A stretch of 64,000 nt of DNA, from the NCBI RefSeq assembly GCF_001590925.1, contig NZ_BCTU01000001.1, forward strand, positions 310,001 through 374,000, given 5' to 3'. Positions 34,184 to 42,740 of this stretch are shown in pieces (position 1 is the stretch's first letter; every line of letters begins with the position of its first letter). Source of the DNA: Serratia plymuthica NBRC 102599. Its GTDB lineage: Bacteria > Pseudomonadota > Gammaproteobacteria > Enterobacterales > Enterobacteriaceae. The translations under genes and the position numbers were made by a program. Below the pieces are notes generated by a model. That model was not told the DNA's origin. It saw only the letters and a list, made by a program, of their open reading frames with translations, and ran no database searches.

Positions 34184-35569
34184 TCAGCGACGCAGCCACT
34201 CCGGCTGGGAAGTGCCCAGAGCGGTAGCGGGCAGGGCCCATTGCAGCGCAGTCCCGTTCAGATGCAGCGGGGCGCAAAGGCGCAGCGCAGCACCCCAATG
34301 GGTCAACTCGGTTTCCGGGTTTTCATCGGCCTCGGTGACCGGCGCCAACGGCTTTGACAGGTGCTCCAGCGGATAAGGATTATCGAACAGCATCTGTGCG
34401 GTGCGGGCCAGGGACAGCCGTGCACTGTAACCGGTGCCACGCGCCAGCCGCTCGCGCATGCCATGCAGCACCGCCGTCGCCATCAGGTAACCGGTAGCGT
34501 GATCCAGTGCCTGTACCGGCAATGGCACCGGCATGGCGGCGTTTTTCCACGTCATACCTGATGCCGCCAACCCGCAACTCATTTGCACCAGGCTATCGAA
34601 GCCGCGCCGCCCACGCCACGGGCCGCTCCAGCCGTAAGCGTTCAGACAGACGTCGATCAACCCCGGTGACAACGTACGCCGTTGTTCCGCACCATAGCCC
34701 AATTTTTCCAGCGCGCCGGCGCGGTAGCCATGCACGATGACATCGGCGTTTTGCAGTAGGTGCTCAAAGGTGTGGCGATCGTGGGCGTTATTCAGATTCA
34801 GGCGCGCGCAGCGTTTGCCGAGGAGCACTTCATGCTCGACGCCCGGTTCATCCCAACCGTAGGGATCGATACGCAATACGTCTGCACCCAACCCGGCCAG
34901 AAAGCGGGTGGCGATCGGCCCGGCGATAATCCGCGTCAGGTCCAACACCCGCACGCCGTGCAGCGGTCTGGCGGCCGGCAACGTCCAGGCAGGGGGCGGG
35001 GCTTCAGGTTGCCGCGTTTGATGGATTAACGGCTCTTGTACGACGCTTTTGCCCTGAATATGCTGCCGCCACGCCTCGACCGAACGCATTTCCGCCGCGC
35101 AGCCACCGGCCTCTATCACCGCCTGTTCCAATTCGCTTTTTTGCCACTCCAGCACCCGTTGCGCCAGCGTGCCTTTATCCTGATGCGGCCCCAGCACCCG
35201 CTCTACCGCTTTGCGGTGATGCGGCGCATTGGTATGCAGACGGATCCAGCCGTCGCGAGTGGCATAATCGCCCGCCAGCGCATCCCAGGCGGCAGGCAGT
35301 TGCCACCCCAGCGGCCGTAAGGTCCAACCGAACCACAGCGAAGCCAGCCGGCGATCGACCAATGCCTGCTGCATACCGCCTTTGCTTTGTTGCAACAGCC
35401 CGGCGCAGGCCAGGCCGGCGGCGCCCCAACAGGCCGTAGCCAGTTCGGTCACCGGGAATGCGCTGGCCAGTTCGCCTTCGCCGCTGACCGCCAATTGGCT
35501 CACAGGAGGAGGGGTGTGGCTCAGGCTTTGCCAGATTTCTTCGAGCAGCTTTTGGGTAAGGGTAGGCAT
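34184..35569 (-). CDS. CaiB/BaiF class III CoA-transferase family protein
   Basis: A 461-residue protein. The main class III domain starts near residue 205 with GVRVLDLTRIIAGPIATRFLAG and continues through CARLNLNN and ADVIVHGYRAGALEKLGYG. An N-terminal roughly 200-residue half looks like a degenerate second copy. These enzymes move CoA between carboxylic acids. The usual catalytic aspartate region is less clear here, so activity is not certain. No adjacent CoA gene defines the substrate. Confidence 0.75.
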   Translation of the reverse strand: MPTLTQKLLEEIWQSLSHTPPPVSQLAVSGEGELASAFPVTELATACWGAAGLACAGLLQQSKGGMQQALVDRRLASLWFGWTLRPLGWQLPAAWDALAGDYATRDGWIRLHTNAPHHRKAVERVLGPHQDKGTLAQRVLEWQKSELEQAVIEAGGCAAEMRSVEAWRQHIQGKSVVQEPLIHQTRQPEAPPPAWTLPAARPLHGVRVLDLTRIIAGPIATRFLAGLGADVLRIDPYGWDEPGVEHEVLLGKRCARLNLNNAHDRHTFEHLLQNADVIVHGYRAGALEKLGYGAEQRRTLSPGLIDVCLNAYGWSGPWRGRRGFDSLVQMSCGLAASGMTWKNAAMPVPLPVQALDHATGYLMATAVLHGMRERLARGTGYSARLSLARTAQMLFDNPYPLEHLSKPLAPVTEADENPETELTHWGAALRLCAPLHLNGTALQWALPATALGTSQPEWLRR

Positions 35570-35633
35570 CAGTAAACTCCATCGTTGCCGAACGGGGGAC
35601 TGAGCCTAGCGTAGTTCACCCCGGCCGGAGTTG

Positions 35634-37817
35634 CTATTGCGTGATGTTCAGGGTGCGACCGTCCGCCAGTTTGGCACGCAGGCTATGGGCGGCGATGCCC
35701 TCGAACGGCTGGTTGCCAAAGTTGGCGATCAACGTTGAGCCGTCGCTGAAGGTGGTTTGCTGTACCCAACCCGCCGTATCCAGCCAGCGGAAGTCCGTCA
35801 GCGCCTTATCCCACAACGCCTGATGCAGCGGGCGGAACGCCGCATCGCTCCGTTTGATCTCCGGCAGGCGTGCCTGCAGGGTGGCTCGGCTGAGATGGAA
35901 CATCGGCGCGGTGTTGTACAACTGGCTGAGCAGACTGCGAAGGGTTTTGACATCGCTGAACTTCAGGTTGTCGTAATTCCAGTGGTGGCTGCTGATAATC
36001 GCATCGTGAAATACCGCCTGATAAAGCGGCAGGCGATAGCGCGGATCAAACTCCACCGTTCGGTAGGGTTCTTTTACCTTGGCCGGGCTGAAGAAAAAGG
36101 CCGGTTGCGCGTTTGGCCACCAGGCACCCAGATAGTAGGGCGAGGATTTATCCTGATTCATTTGTTTATCACCCCAGCCGAAGCCCCAGGTTTCCATGCC
36201 GTGGGCAAACATGATGTGGCGGGCGGTCACCGCATTGCCATCCTCAGAACCAAGCGGCAGTTTTAGCTTGTCGCTGAACCAGGCCAGCCGCGCGTTGCGT
36301 GCCTGCGCCATTTGCGCAGCGCCGGTAGGGTGATTGGGCTGATAGTCATCAGACACCATTCCCGTGCCGTCAACGTCAAGGAACAGGCTGTTCAGCCCGG
36401 CCAGTTGTACCAGGCTGCGCATGCGCTGTTGGGAATAGGGCAGTACGCAACCGGGATTCAGGTAGTAGCCTTGCTTGCCGAAACCGGGTTTTTTAGTGCC
36501 GTCGGCGCGTACGATGGCGCAGTCTTCACGCAGCGCTGCCGGCAACTGGGCCGTCAGCCAGCTGTCGTTGACTCCGCGGGGAATCGCCGTGTCGTAAGAG
36601 TCGTAACTGGCGATGAGATAGCCCAATGTCTTGGCGCTCTCCACCGCCTGCGGATGCAGAAACTCGGCGGTCCAATTATCGGTGCCCAACCACAGGCGCG
36701 GCAACCCGGCCTGATGCAGCGCCTCGATCAGTGGTTTCGCCAGCCCCTGGCCCCAGCTATCTGCCGGTGCCAGATAGGCGCCAAGCTGCCGCTGCGCCAA
36801 ATCACGCATGCTGGCGGCCTGCCGATGTTGCGCTTCCAGGAAGTCTGGGTCATCCGGCGTAGCGTTGAGCGGCGTCAGCGCGACCAGCGCCTGGTTCAGA
36901 GCGTCGATCAGCGTCAGTTGTTGCCAACCCTCCGGCGTTTTTCCCGCCAGTTGGCGCAGCGCTTTCTGGTTTTCGGCATCCATTTTTTGCCACAGCTCTT
37001 CGCCAGGCGGGGAGGTAAGCCAGGATAGCAGGCCCGGCCAGTTTTTCACGTCAGCGGGTGCCAGCAGTTTGTCGCCCCACAAATAGATATGCGTGGCGCC
37101 AATCAGTTTTTCGCCCTCAGGGGCCGAGCGGATTTTATCGCGAAGACTGCTGAACTGGCCGCTTTGCTGCAAATACTGGCGATAACGACGCGCGCCGGAT
37201 AATGGCGTTTCACCCACATGCAGCAACACGTCGAAAGTCTGTTGCTGATTAAAACGGTTGAACAGGTGGCTACTGCGCATGCTGAATACGCCTTTTGCGC
37301 TGGCAAAGTTGACCTGATTGCTGAACGGCGTAAGCAGCAGCCAGCTATACACCTTGCCCTGCTGCTCCAGGCTCCACAATGGCAACTTCAGATCCCAGTT
37401 GGTATCCAGCGGCGTCATTTCCTTAACCAGATACTGCTGCCAGACGGCATTATCCAGCGGGATACGGCTGCCTTCACCTATTGGCAACAACAGGGTGTCG
37501 GCCTGCTGCGGCAGGGTGAACCAATTCAACGTCTGCGCCCGGCGGGTGTTGAAGCCAAGACGCAGATCGCCGTCCTCAAGCCTGGCGGACACCTGCATGG
37601 CGCTGTCCGGCCATTGCCAATGGGCCTGCGTTGGCGTGCTTTGCAGTTCGGCCACGGCTTGCGCGGCCTGAGCCTGATTGACGATGGTTTTGCCTGTTGT
37701 GATTTGCAGCGTGGCCGGGTCGATATCAAAACGGGCCGCTCCCTGTTGCAGTAACAGGGCGTCGGCGGGGAAGGCGGCAAACAGGGCGAAACTGATGGAA
37801 AGGCGAAGCATGTTCAT
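35634..37817 (-). CDS. Secreted glycoside hydrolase-like protein (GH101/GH129-related)
   Basis: A 727-residue protein with a signal peptide (MNMLRLSISFALFAAFPADA). The central region resembles glycosidases related to GH101/GH129 that act on alpha-linked galactosamine or similar glycans. FLDVDGTGMVSDDY and GMETWGFGWGD are candidate active-site segments with acidic residues. The late DGSTLIANFGNQPF suits a C-terminal beta domain. The family name is from general resemblance, so the substrate is uncertain. It shares an intergenic region with mgtC. Other possibility: an uncharacterised envelope glycan enzyme. Confidence 0.6.
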   Translation of the reverse strand: MNMLRLSISFALFAAFPADALLLQQGAARFDIDPATLQITTGKTIVNQAQAAQAVAELQSTPTQAHWQWPDSAMQVSARLEDGDLRLGFNTRRAQTLNWFTLPQQADTLLLPIGEGSRIPLDNAVWQQYLVKEMTPLDTNWDLKLPLWSLEQQGKVYSWLLLTPFSNQVNFASAKGVFSMRSSHLFNRFNQQQTFDVLLHVGETPLSGARRYRQYLQQSGQFSSLRDKIRSAPEGEKLIGATHIYLWGDKLLAPADVKNWPGLLSWLTSPPGEELWQKMDAENQKALRQLAGKTPEGWQQLTLIDALNQALVALTPLNATPDDPDFLEAQHRQAASMRDLAQRQLGAYLAPADSWGQGLAKPLIEALHQAGLPRLWLGTDNWTAEFLHPQAVESAKTLGYLIASYDSYDTAIPRGVNDSWLTAQLPAALREDCAIVRADGTKKPGFGKQGYYLNPGCVLPYSQQRMRSLVQLAGLNSLFLDVDGTGMVSDDYQPNHPTGAAQMAQARNARLAWFSDKLKLPLGSEDGNAVTARHIMFAHGMETWGFGWGDKQMNQDKSSPYYLGAWWPNAQPAFFFSPAKVKEPYRTVEFDPRYRLPLYQAVFHDAIISSHHWNYDNLKFSDVKTLRSLLSQLYNTAPMFHLSRATLQARLPEIKRSDAAFRPLHQALWDKALTDFRWLDTAGWVQQTTFSDGSTLIANFGNQPFEGIAAHSLRAKLADGRTLNITQ

Positions 37818-37937
37818 CGGATTGGCTGTCCTTCGGGGATTAATGTCCTGTTGAGACGCTAGTCTATAGATAATAAACGCATCACCCAAAGCCAATGCGG
37901 CAGATTGCGTTGCGCGTCAAATAAATGGCGTTATGCA

Positions 37938-37953
37938 GTTTAATTTCCGTTTA
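37938..37953 (+). promoter_or_regulatory. PhoP-box-like direct repeat
   Basis: GTTTA-N6-GTTTA (37938-37942 and 37949-37953), the hexamer spacing of PhoP boxes, oriented toward mgtC. It is about 380 bases upstream of the mgtC start, leaving room for a long leader. Confidence 0.65.
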
Positions 37954-38053
37954 ATAAATTCGCCTTTACATCATTATCCTGCGTCACTATACTCAGCCAA
38001 AATTTCAGTGAGGAAACACAATTGGACAGTTTTAGTTGTAGCGATATAAATAA

Positions 38054-38101
38054 GGCAAGCTGACCAATCCTCTTTTTGATTTGTTGCTTGCCGAAAACGG
38101 C
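38054..38101 (+). promoter_or_regulatory. Competing hairpins, 5' part of the mgtC leader
   Basis: GGCAAGC (38054-38060) can pair with GCTTGCC (38086-38092). The same segment can instead form GCCG-AAAA-CGGC (38090-38101). The shared bases make the two folds mutually exclusive. Confidence 0.45.
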
Positions 38102-38169
38102 GGGCAGCACCCCTCTCTTTTTATTCCGAGCTGTGCAAACCCGAATCTCATTGTTGTACCTGAGGCCCA

Positions 38170-38289
38170 ATGGCATCAGGCGAATTGATTTGGACGTTAT
38201 TATGGCAATTTGCAGTCACAGCCTTTTCCCTCCAGGCACCGACGCGTTCGTTCGCTAATATATTATTGGCGCAATTTAGCGTGTGCTAA
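38170..38289 (+). CDS. Candidate mgtC leader ORF, 39 residues
   Basis: A 39-codon ORF starting MASGELIWTLLWQFAVTAFS and ending with TGC TAA inside two alternative hairpins. GAGG lies 5 bases before the ATG. Its stop codon at 38287-38289 sits where the hairpins TTTAGC/GCTAAA and TGTGCT/AGCACA compete, so ribosomes ending here could choose the fold. Whether it is translated is unknown. Confidence 0.45.
   Translation: MASGELIWTLLWQFAVTAFSLQAPTRSFANILLAQFSVC
38202..38258 (+). CDS. Candidate second mgtC leader peptide with Pro-Pro, 18 residues
   Basis: MAICSHSLFPPGTDAFVR, in another frame within the 39-codon ORF. A di-proline can stall ribosomes, as exploited by the proline codons in the Salmonella mgtC leader. 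The ribosome site (TTGGACG) is weak. Either this or the 39-codon ORF may be the sensor, or neither. Confidence 0.35.
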   Translation: MAICSHSLFPPGTDAFVR

Positions 38290-38305
38290 AAAGCACATGA
38301 TTTTA
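38275..38305 (+). promoter_or_regulatory. Mutually exclusive hairpins before mgtC (attenuator-like)
   Basis: TTTAGC-GTGT-GCTAAA (38275-38290) and TGTGCT-AAAA-AGCACA (38282-38297) are both perfect 6-bp stems and share bases. The second is followed by TGATTTTATC, a modest terminator-like tail. They lie between the leader ORFs and the mgtC ribosome site. Confidence 0.55.
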
Positions 38306-38333
38306 TCTCCTGCAGTTTATTAAGGGGACAGTC

Positions 38334-39032
38334 ATGGCTATGACTCCTTTTGTATTAAATTTATTACTGGCGATGAGCCTGGGCGCGGTTATTGGCGCCG
38401 AGCGGCAGTGGCGTCAGCGTATGGCCGGCCTGCGCACCAATGCGCTGGTGGCCACCGGTGCGGCGGTGTTTATCCTTAGCTCCATGTCCACCGATCCTTC
38501 CAGCGCCGGGCGGGTTGCCGCGCAGATTGTTTCCGGCATCGGCTTTCTAGGCGCTGGGGTGATCATGCGCGAAGGGCTGAACATCCGTGGCCTGAATACC
38601 GCCGCCACGCTGTGGTGCTCGGCGGCGATTGGCGTGCTGTGTGGCCTGGGGCAGTACTGGAATGCGGTACTGGCGACGCTGGTGATCCTGTGCGCGAATA
38701 TTCTGCTGCGCGAAGCGGCGCAGCGCATCAATCTGCAACCTCAGCAACAGGCGACCGACCTGGAGCTGTGTTATCGCATTCAGGTTACCTGCGGCGAACA
38801 AGATGAAATACTGGTACGCACGCTGATATTGCAGGCGTTGAACGGCGTGGCACTAAGATTGCAATCTTTACGCAGCGCCGATATATCCATTCCCGGCCAG
38901 CTTGAGGTTTGTGCCGAGATAACGGCCAATCCCGCAGCGCAAAAAGAAATCGAGGGTATTGTCTGCCGCGTCAGCCTGGAAAAAAGCGTGAGCGCCGTAC
39001 GCTGGCGAGTGGCTTCTGAATTACCCGTTTAA
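38334..39032 (+). CDS. mgtC: MgtC/SapB family virulence and Mg2+-starvation protein
   Basis: A 232-residue inner membrane protein with about five N-terminal helices (residues 1-125) and a C-terminal cytoplasmic ACT-like domain. Signatures are SLGAVIGAERQWRQRMAGLRTN and SGIGFLGAGVIMREGLNIRG, typical of MgtC. In Salmonella it lowers F-type ATPase activity and is needed in low Mg2+ and macrophages. AAGGGG precedes the ATG. The Mg2+ ATPase follows 200 bases later, as in mgtCB operons. Confidence 0.93.
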   Translation: MAMTPFVLNLLLAMSLGAVIGAERQWRQRMAGLRTNALVATGAAVFILSSMSTDPSSAGRVAAQIVSGIGFLGAGVIMREGLNIRGLNTAATLWCSAAIGVLCGLGQYWNAVLATLVILCANILLREAAQRINLQPQQQATDLELCYRIQVTCGEQDEILVRTLILQALNGVALRLQSLRSADISIPGQLEVCAEITANPAAQKEIEGIVCRVSLEKSVSAVRWRVASELPV

Positions 39033-39074
39033 TTCTTCATTAATATTCACTTCATTTGGTGGTAAGGAGGCGTC

Positions 39075-39128
39075 ATGGACGATGATCCCATAATATTGAT
39101 TGTTCGACGTGATTGCCTGTGGTTATAA
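39075..39128 (+). CDS. MgtL-like 17-residue leader peptide
   Basis: MDDDPIILIVRRDCLWL, with AGGAGG 4 bases upstream. The Salmonella/E. coli mgtA leader peptide MgtL ([17 protein letters not shown], from memory) is also 17 residues, and 7 positions agree by position, including Met1, Asp4, Pro5, Leu8, Arg11-Arg12 and Leu15. Early acidic residues plus proline are known to make ribosomes fall off in low Mg2+. Followed by competing hairpins and then the Mg2+ ATPase gene. Confidence 0.7.
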   Translation: MDDDPIILIVRRDCLWL

Positions 39129-39164
39129 ATCCCGGCAATTACACTGATTAAATAAAATTCCACT

Positions 39165-39216
39165 CTGCGCTTATTCACCTGTTAATCAGGCGGGGTAACC
39201 CTGTGCGCAGAATAAG
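39165..39216 (+). promoter_or_regulatory. Alternating hairpins before the Mg2+ ATPase gene
   Basis: CTGCGC (39165-39170) can pair with GCGCAG (39205-39210), or the overlapping CTTATTC (39170-39176) with GAATAAG (39210-39216). The pairs cross and share end bases, so they exclude each other or form a pseudoknot. Inside is CCTG-TTAAT-CAGG (39178-39190). The 3' arm is close to the ATPase ribosome site. Confidence 0.55.
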
Positions 39217-39232
39217 ATAAGAGAATAGCGTT

Positions 39233-41932
39233 ATGACCTATATTAATGACAACCTACGCCGTCGCGATAAAAAAGAGGCGCCTTACGCCATCGCGCAAGA
39301 AGCGAAAAACAGCGTCGATCAGACGCTGGCAAATTTAAAATGCAACCGTAATGGCCTGACCCAGGACGACGCCGATGAACGCCTGGAGCAATTTGGCGTT
39401 AATCAGGTTGCCCATGAGAAAGCGCCGCACGCGCTGGTGCAACTGATTGGCGCATTTAATAATCCATTTATCTTTGTTCTTATGGTGCTGGCTGCGATCA
39501 GTTTCTTTACCGATTACTGGTTGCCTCTCCGGCGCGGTGAAGAAACCGATCTCATTGGTGTGATCATCATACTGGTGATGGTTTCACTCAGCGGGCTGCT
39601 GCGTTTCTGGCAGGAATACCGGACCAACAAGGCAGCGGAAACGCTGAAATCGATGGTGCGCACTACCGCAACGGTATTGCGTCGCAGCAGCTACAGCGCG
39701 CAGCCTTTGACGCTGGAAGTGGCAATTCGCGAACTGGTGCCGGGAGATATCATCCAGCTTTCCGCCGGGGACATGGTGCCGGCGGACGTGCGCCTGCTTG
39801 CTTCACGCGATCTGTTCATCAGCCAGGCGATCCTGACCGGGGAGGCAATCCCGATCGAGAAATACGATGCGATGGGCAACGTCAGCCAAAAATCGAGCGA
39901 GGAGGAAGTCTCCAGCGAGCATGCGCTGTTGGAACTGCCGAACATCTGCCTGATGGGCACCAACGTCGCCAGCGGCACCGCCACGGCGGTAGTGGTGGCG
40001 ACCGGCGGGCGCACCTATTTTGGCTCGCTGGCCAAGTCGATCGTCGGCTCCCGTTCGCAAACGGCCTTCGATCGTGGGGTGAACAGCGTCAGTTGGCTGT
40101 TGATCCGCTTTATGCTGGTTATGGTGCCGATTGTGTTGCTGATCAACGGCTTTACCAAGGGCGACTGGAGCGAAGCGGCGCTGTTTGCTTTGGCGGTGGC
40201 GGTGGGATTGACGCCGGAGATGCTGCCGATGATCGTCAGTTCCAACCTGGCGAAGGGCGCGATTGCCATGTCGCGGCGCAAAGTGGTGGTCAAGCGCCTG
40301 AATGCCATCCAGAACTTCGGTGCTATGGACGTACTCTGTACGGATAAAACCGGCACCCTGACTCAGGATCGCATTATCCTCGAGCATCATCTGGACGTCG
40401 GCGGCGCCAAAGATAATGAGGTGTTGCTCCTGGCGTGGTTGAACAGCGCCCACCAAAGCGGCATGAAAAATCTGATGGATCAGGCGGTGATCCGCTTCGG
40501 GCGCGGCAAGCCGGGCATCGAGGCGCTGGGGCGTTTTAGCAAGGTGGATGAGCTGCCGTTCGATTTTGTACGACGCCGTCTGTCGATCGTGGTGGCGGAT
40601 GAAAATGGCCAGCAGCGGCTGATCTGCAAAGGGGCGGTGGAGGAGATGCTGGACATCGCCACCTACGTGCGCGAGGGGCAGCAGACGCTGGTGCTGGATG
40701 AGGCGCGGCGTGCGGCGCTGCAGGCGCTTGCCGCCCAGTATAATGAGGATGGATTCCGCGTGCTGGTGCTGGCGACGCGGGAGTTGGGTGAGCAGAAAGA
40801 TCCCTTGCCGCTGAGCGTGGCCGATGAGCGCGATATGGTGATCCAGGGCGTCCTGACCTTCCTCGATCCGCCGAAGGAGAGCGCGCAGGAAGCAATAGCC
40901 GCACTACAGGAAAACGGCGTGGCGGTGAAGGTATTGACCGGCGATAACCCGGTGATCACCTGCAAGATTTGTCGCGACGTCGGGCTGGAGCCGGGCGAGC
41001 CGCTCTCCGGCCCGCAAATCGAACAGATGGACGATGAAACGCTGGCGCGTGAAGTGGAGCAACGCACGGTCTTTACCAAACTGACACCGCTACAGAAATC
41101 GCGGGTGTTGAAGATGTTGCAGGCGAATGGCCATACCGTCGGGTTCCTCGGCGACGGTATTAACGATGCTCCGGCGCTGCGCGATGCGGACGTCGGTATC
41201 TCGGTGGATACCGGCACCGACATCGCCAAGGAGTCGGCGGACATCATTCTGCTGGAAAAAAACCTGATGGTGCTGGAAGAAGGGGTCATCAAAGGCCGTG
41301 AGACCTTCGGCAATATCATCAAATACCTGAACATGACGGCCAGCTCCAACTTCGGCAACGTATTTTCGGTGCTGGTGGCCAGTGCGTTTATCCCGTTTTT
41401 GCCGATGCTGGCGATCCACCTGTTGATTCAGAACCTGATGTACGATATTTCCCAGTTGTCGCTGCCGTGGGACAAGATGGACAAAGAGTTCCTGCGCAAG
41501 CCGCGCAAGTGGGATGCGAAGAACATCGGTCGCTTTATGCTGTGGATTGGGCCAACCTCATCCATTTTTGATATCACCACCTATGCGCTGATGTGGTTCG
41601 TCTTCGCCGCCAACAGCGTCGAGCATCAGGCATTGTTCCAGTCCGGCTGGTTTATTGAAGGGTTGTTGTCGCAAACGCTGGTGGTGCATATGCTGCGTAC
41701 CCAGAAGATCCCGTTCATCCAAAGTACCGCCGCATTGCCGGTTCTGCTGACCACGGCGCTGGTAATGGCGTTGGGCATTTATCTGCCGTTCTCGCCGCTG
41801 GGTGCCTGGGTCGGTTTGCAGCCCTTGCCGTGGGAATACTTCCCGTGGCTGGCCGGCACGCTGGTCAGCTACTGCGTAGTAGCGCAGATGATGAAGCGTT
41901 TTTATATTCGCCGCTTCGGTGAGTGGCTGTAA
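39233..41932 (+). CDS. mgtA: P-type Mg2+-importing ATPase
   Basis: An 899-residue type IIIB P-type ATPase. The phosphorylation site is DVLCTDKTGTLT, the TGE loop is in ILTGEAIP and the ATP-hinge motif is LGDGINDAPALRDADVG. Mg2+ import is the family role and is supported by mgtC upstream. Operon position is that of Salmonella mgtB, but the MgtL-like leader is a feature of mgtA, so either name could apply. About ten membrane helices are visible. Terminator follows. Confidence 0.93.
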   Translation: MTYINDNLRRRDKKEAPYAIAQEAKNSVDQTLANLKCNRNGLTQDDADERLEQFGVNQVAHEKAPHALVQLIGAFNNPFIFVLMVLAAISFFTDYWLPLRRGEETDLIGVIIILVMVSLSGLLRFWQEYRTNKAAETLKSMVRTTATVLRRSSYSAQPLTLEVAIRELVPGDIIQLSAGDMVPADVRLLASRDLFISQAILTGEAIPIEKYDAMGNVSQKSSEEEVSSEHALLELPNICLMGTNVASGTATAVVVATGGRTYFGSLAKSIVGSRSQTAFDRGVNSVSWLLIRFMLVMVPIVLLINGFTKGDWSEAALFALAVAVGLTPEMLPMIVSSNLAKGAIAMSRRKVVVKRLNAIQNFGAMDVLCTDKTGTLTQDRIILEHHLDVGGAKDNEVLLLAWLNSAHQSGMKNLMDQAVIRFGRGKPGIEALGRFSKVDELPFDFVRRRLSIVVADENGQQRLICKGAVEEMLDIATYVREGQQTLVLDEARRAALQALAAQYNEDGFRVLVLATRELGEQKDPLPLSVADERDMVIQGVLTFLDPPKESAQEAIAALQENGVAVKVLTGDNPVITCKICRDVGLEPGEPLSGPQIEQMDDETLAREVEQRTVFTKLTPLQKSRVLKMLQANGHTVGFLGDGINDAPALRDADVGISVDTGTDIAKESADIILLEKNLMVLEEGVIKGRETFGNIIKYLNMTASSNFGNVFSVLVASAFIPFLPMLAIHLLIQNLMYDISQLSLPWDKMDKEFLRKPRKWDAKNIGRFMLWIGPTSSIFDITTYALMWFVFAANSVEHQALFQSGWFIEGLLSQTLVVHMLRTQKIPFIQSTAALPVLLTTALVMALGIYLPFSPLGAWVGLQPLPWEYFPWLAGTLVSYCVVAQMMKRFYIRRFGEWL

Positions 41933-41940
41933 TTACCCTG

Positions 41941-41971
41941 ACCGCCGGGCGCAATGCCTGGCGGTTATAAT
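41941..41971 (+). terminator. Terminator after the Mg2+ ATPase
   Basis: 10-bp stem ACCGCCGGGC / GCCTGGCGGT with one wobble, loop GCAAT, then an AT-rich tail that runs into seven T. It overlaps the 3' end of the convergent DUF3307 gene. Confidence 0.7.
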
Positions 41972-42738
41972 AATTTTTTTACCAGCAGACCGAGCAAGAT
42001 GGTCAGCGTAAAGGAAAACAGCGTGCCGAGCAGCACATACTCGGTACGCATTTTGTCATCGCTCTGTCGCAGGTCGCCAAAGCGAAAAATAGACTTTGCG
42101 GCCAGCAAAAAGCCGATCGCCGGAATTTGGCCGATCAGCACAAACGTCAGTATCAGCGTTCTTTCCAGGTAGCCAATCTGCTTGCCTGCGCGTAACAGCG
42201 AATCGCTATCGGCTTTGGCCGAGGGCGGCATTTGCGGCGTCCAGTGCGCCAGCAATTGCCCAATCAGAACGCCCATCGGCATATAAATCACTAAATACGC
42301 CAATAACATCAGCCCAAACTGCCCGCCGGTAGCGGCGGCGCCAAGCGTGGCTATCAGGTTGCGGGGTTCTGGCACCAGGCACAGCCACAGCAGAACAATC
42401 ACCGTCAGATGCAGGCATTGATCGAGAAGAAAGCCGCCGGCCCGGCTGAGGCGTGCCAGGAGGGTGACTTTCAGCAGGTCGATAATATAGTGGCTGATAG
42501 CGATAACCAGCAAAGTAGCCAGCGCGGCGGCGGCGGTGAGCCCGCCATGCAGCAGACCGAAACTCGCCACCGCACAGGCGGCCAATATACCGTGCAGCAA
42601 GGCATGCAACAGCAGGAAACGCGAACGCGCGCGACGGCGAATTTTATCCTCCACCCAACTGAGCGGTTGCAGCGGGAAATCGGCCAGCAAATGTACAATA
42701 AGCAACCAGGTCAGCAACGGCGCGTAGGTTAAATCCAT
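41965..42738 (-). CDS. DUF3307 membrane protein
   Basis: A 257-residue membrane protein with about seven hydrophobic segments. The opening LLTWLLIVHLLADFPLQP and the H-rich first helices (LLHALLHGILAACAV, ISHYIIDLLKV) fit DUF3307. It follows a SatD gene by two bases on the same strand. DUF3307 and SatD genes are paired in several bacteria; the function of the pair is not known to me. Confidence 0.75.
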   Translation of the reverse strand: MDLTYAPLLTWLLIVHLLADFPLQPLSWVEDKIRRRARSRFLLLHALLHGILAACAVASFGLLHGGLTAAAALATLLVIAISHYIIDLLKVTLLARLSRAGGFLLDQCLHLTVIVLLWLCLVPEPRNLIATLGAAATGGQFGLMLLAYLVIYMPMGVLIGQLLAHWTPQMPPSAKADSDSLLRAGKQIGYLERTLILTFVLIGQIPAIGFLLAAKSIFRFGDLRQSDDKMRTEYVLLGTLFSFTLTILLGLLVKKLL

Positions 42739-42740
42739 CT

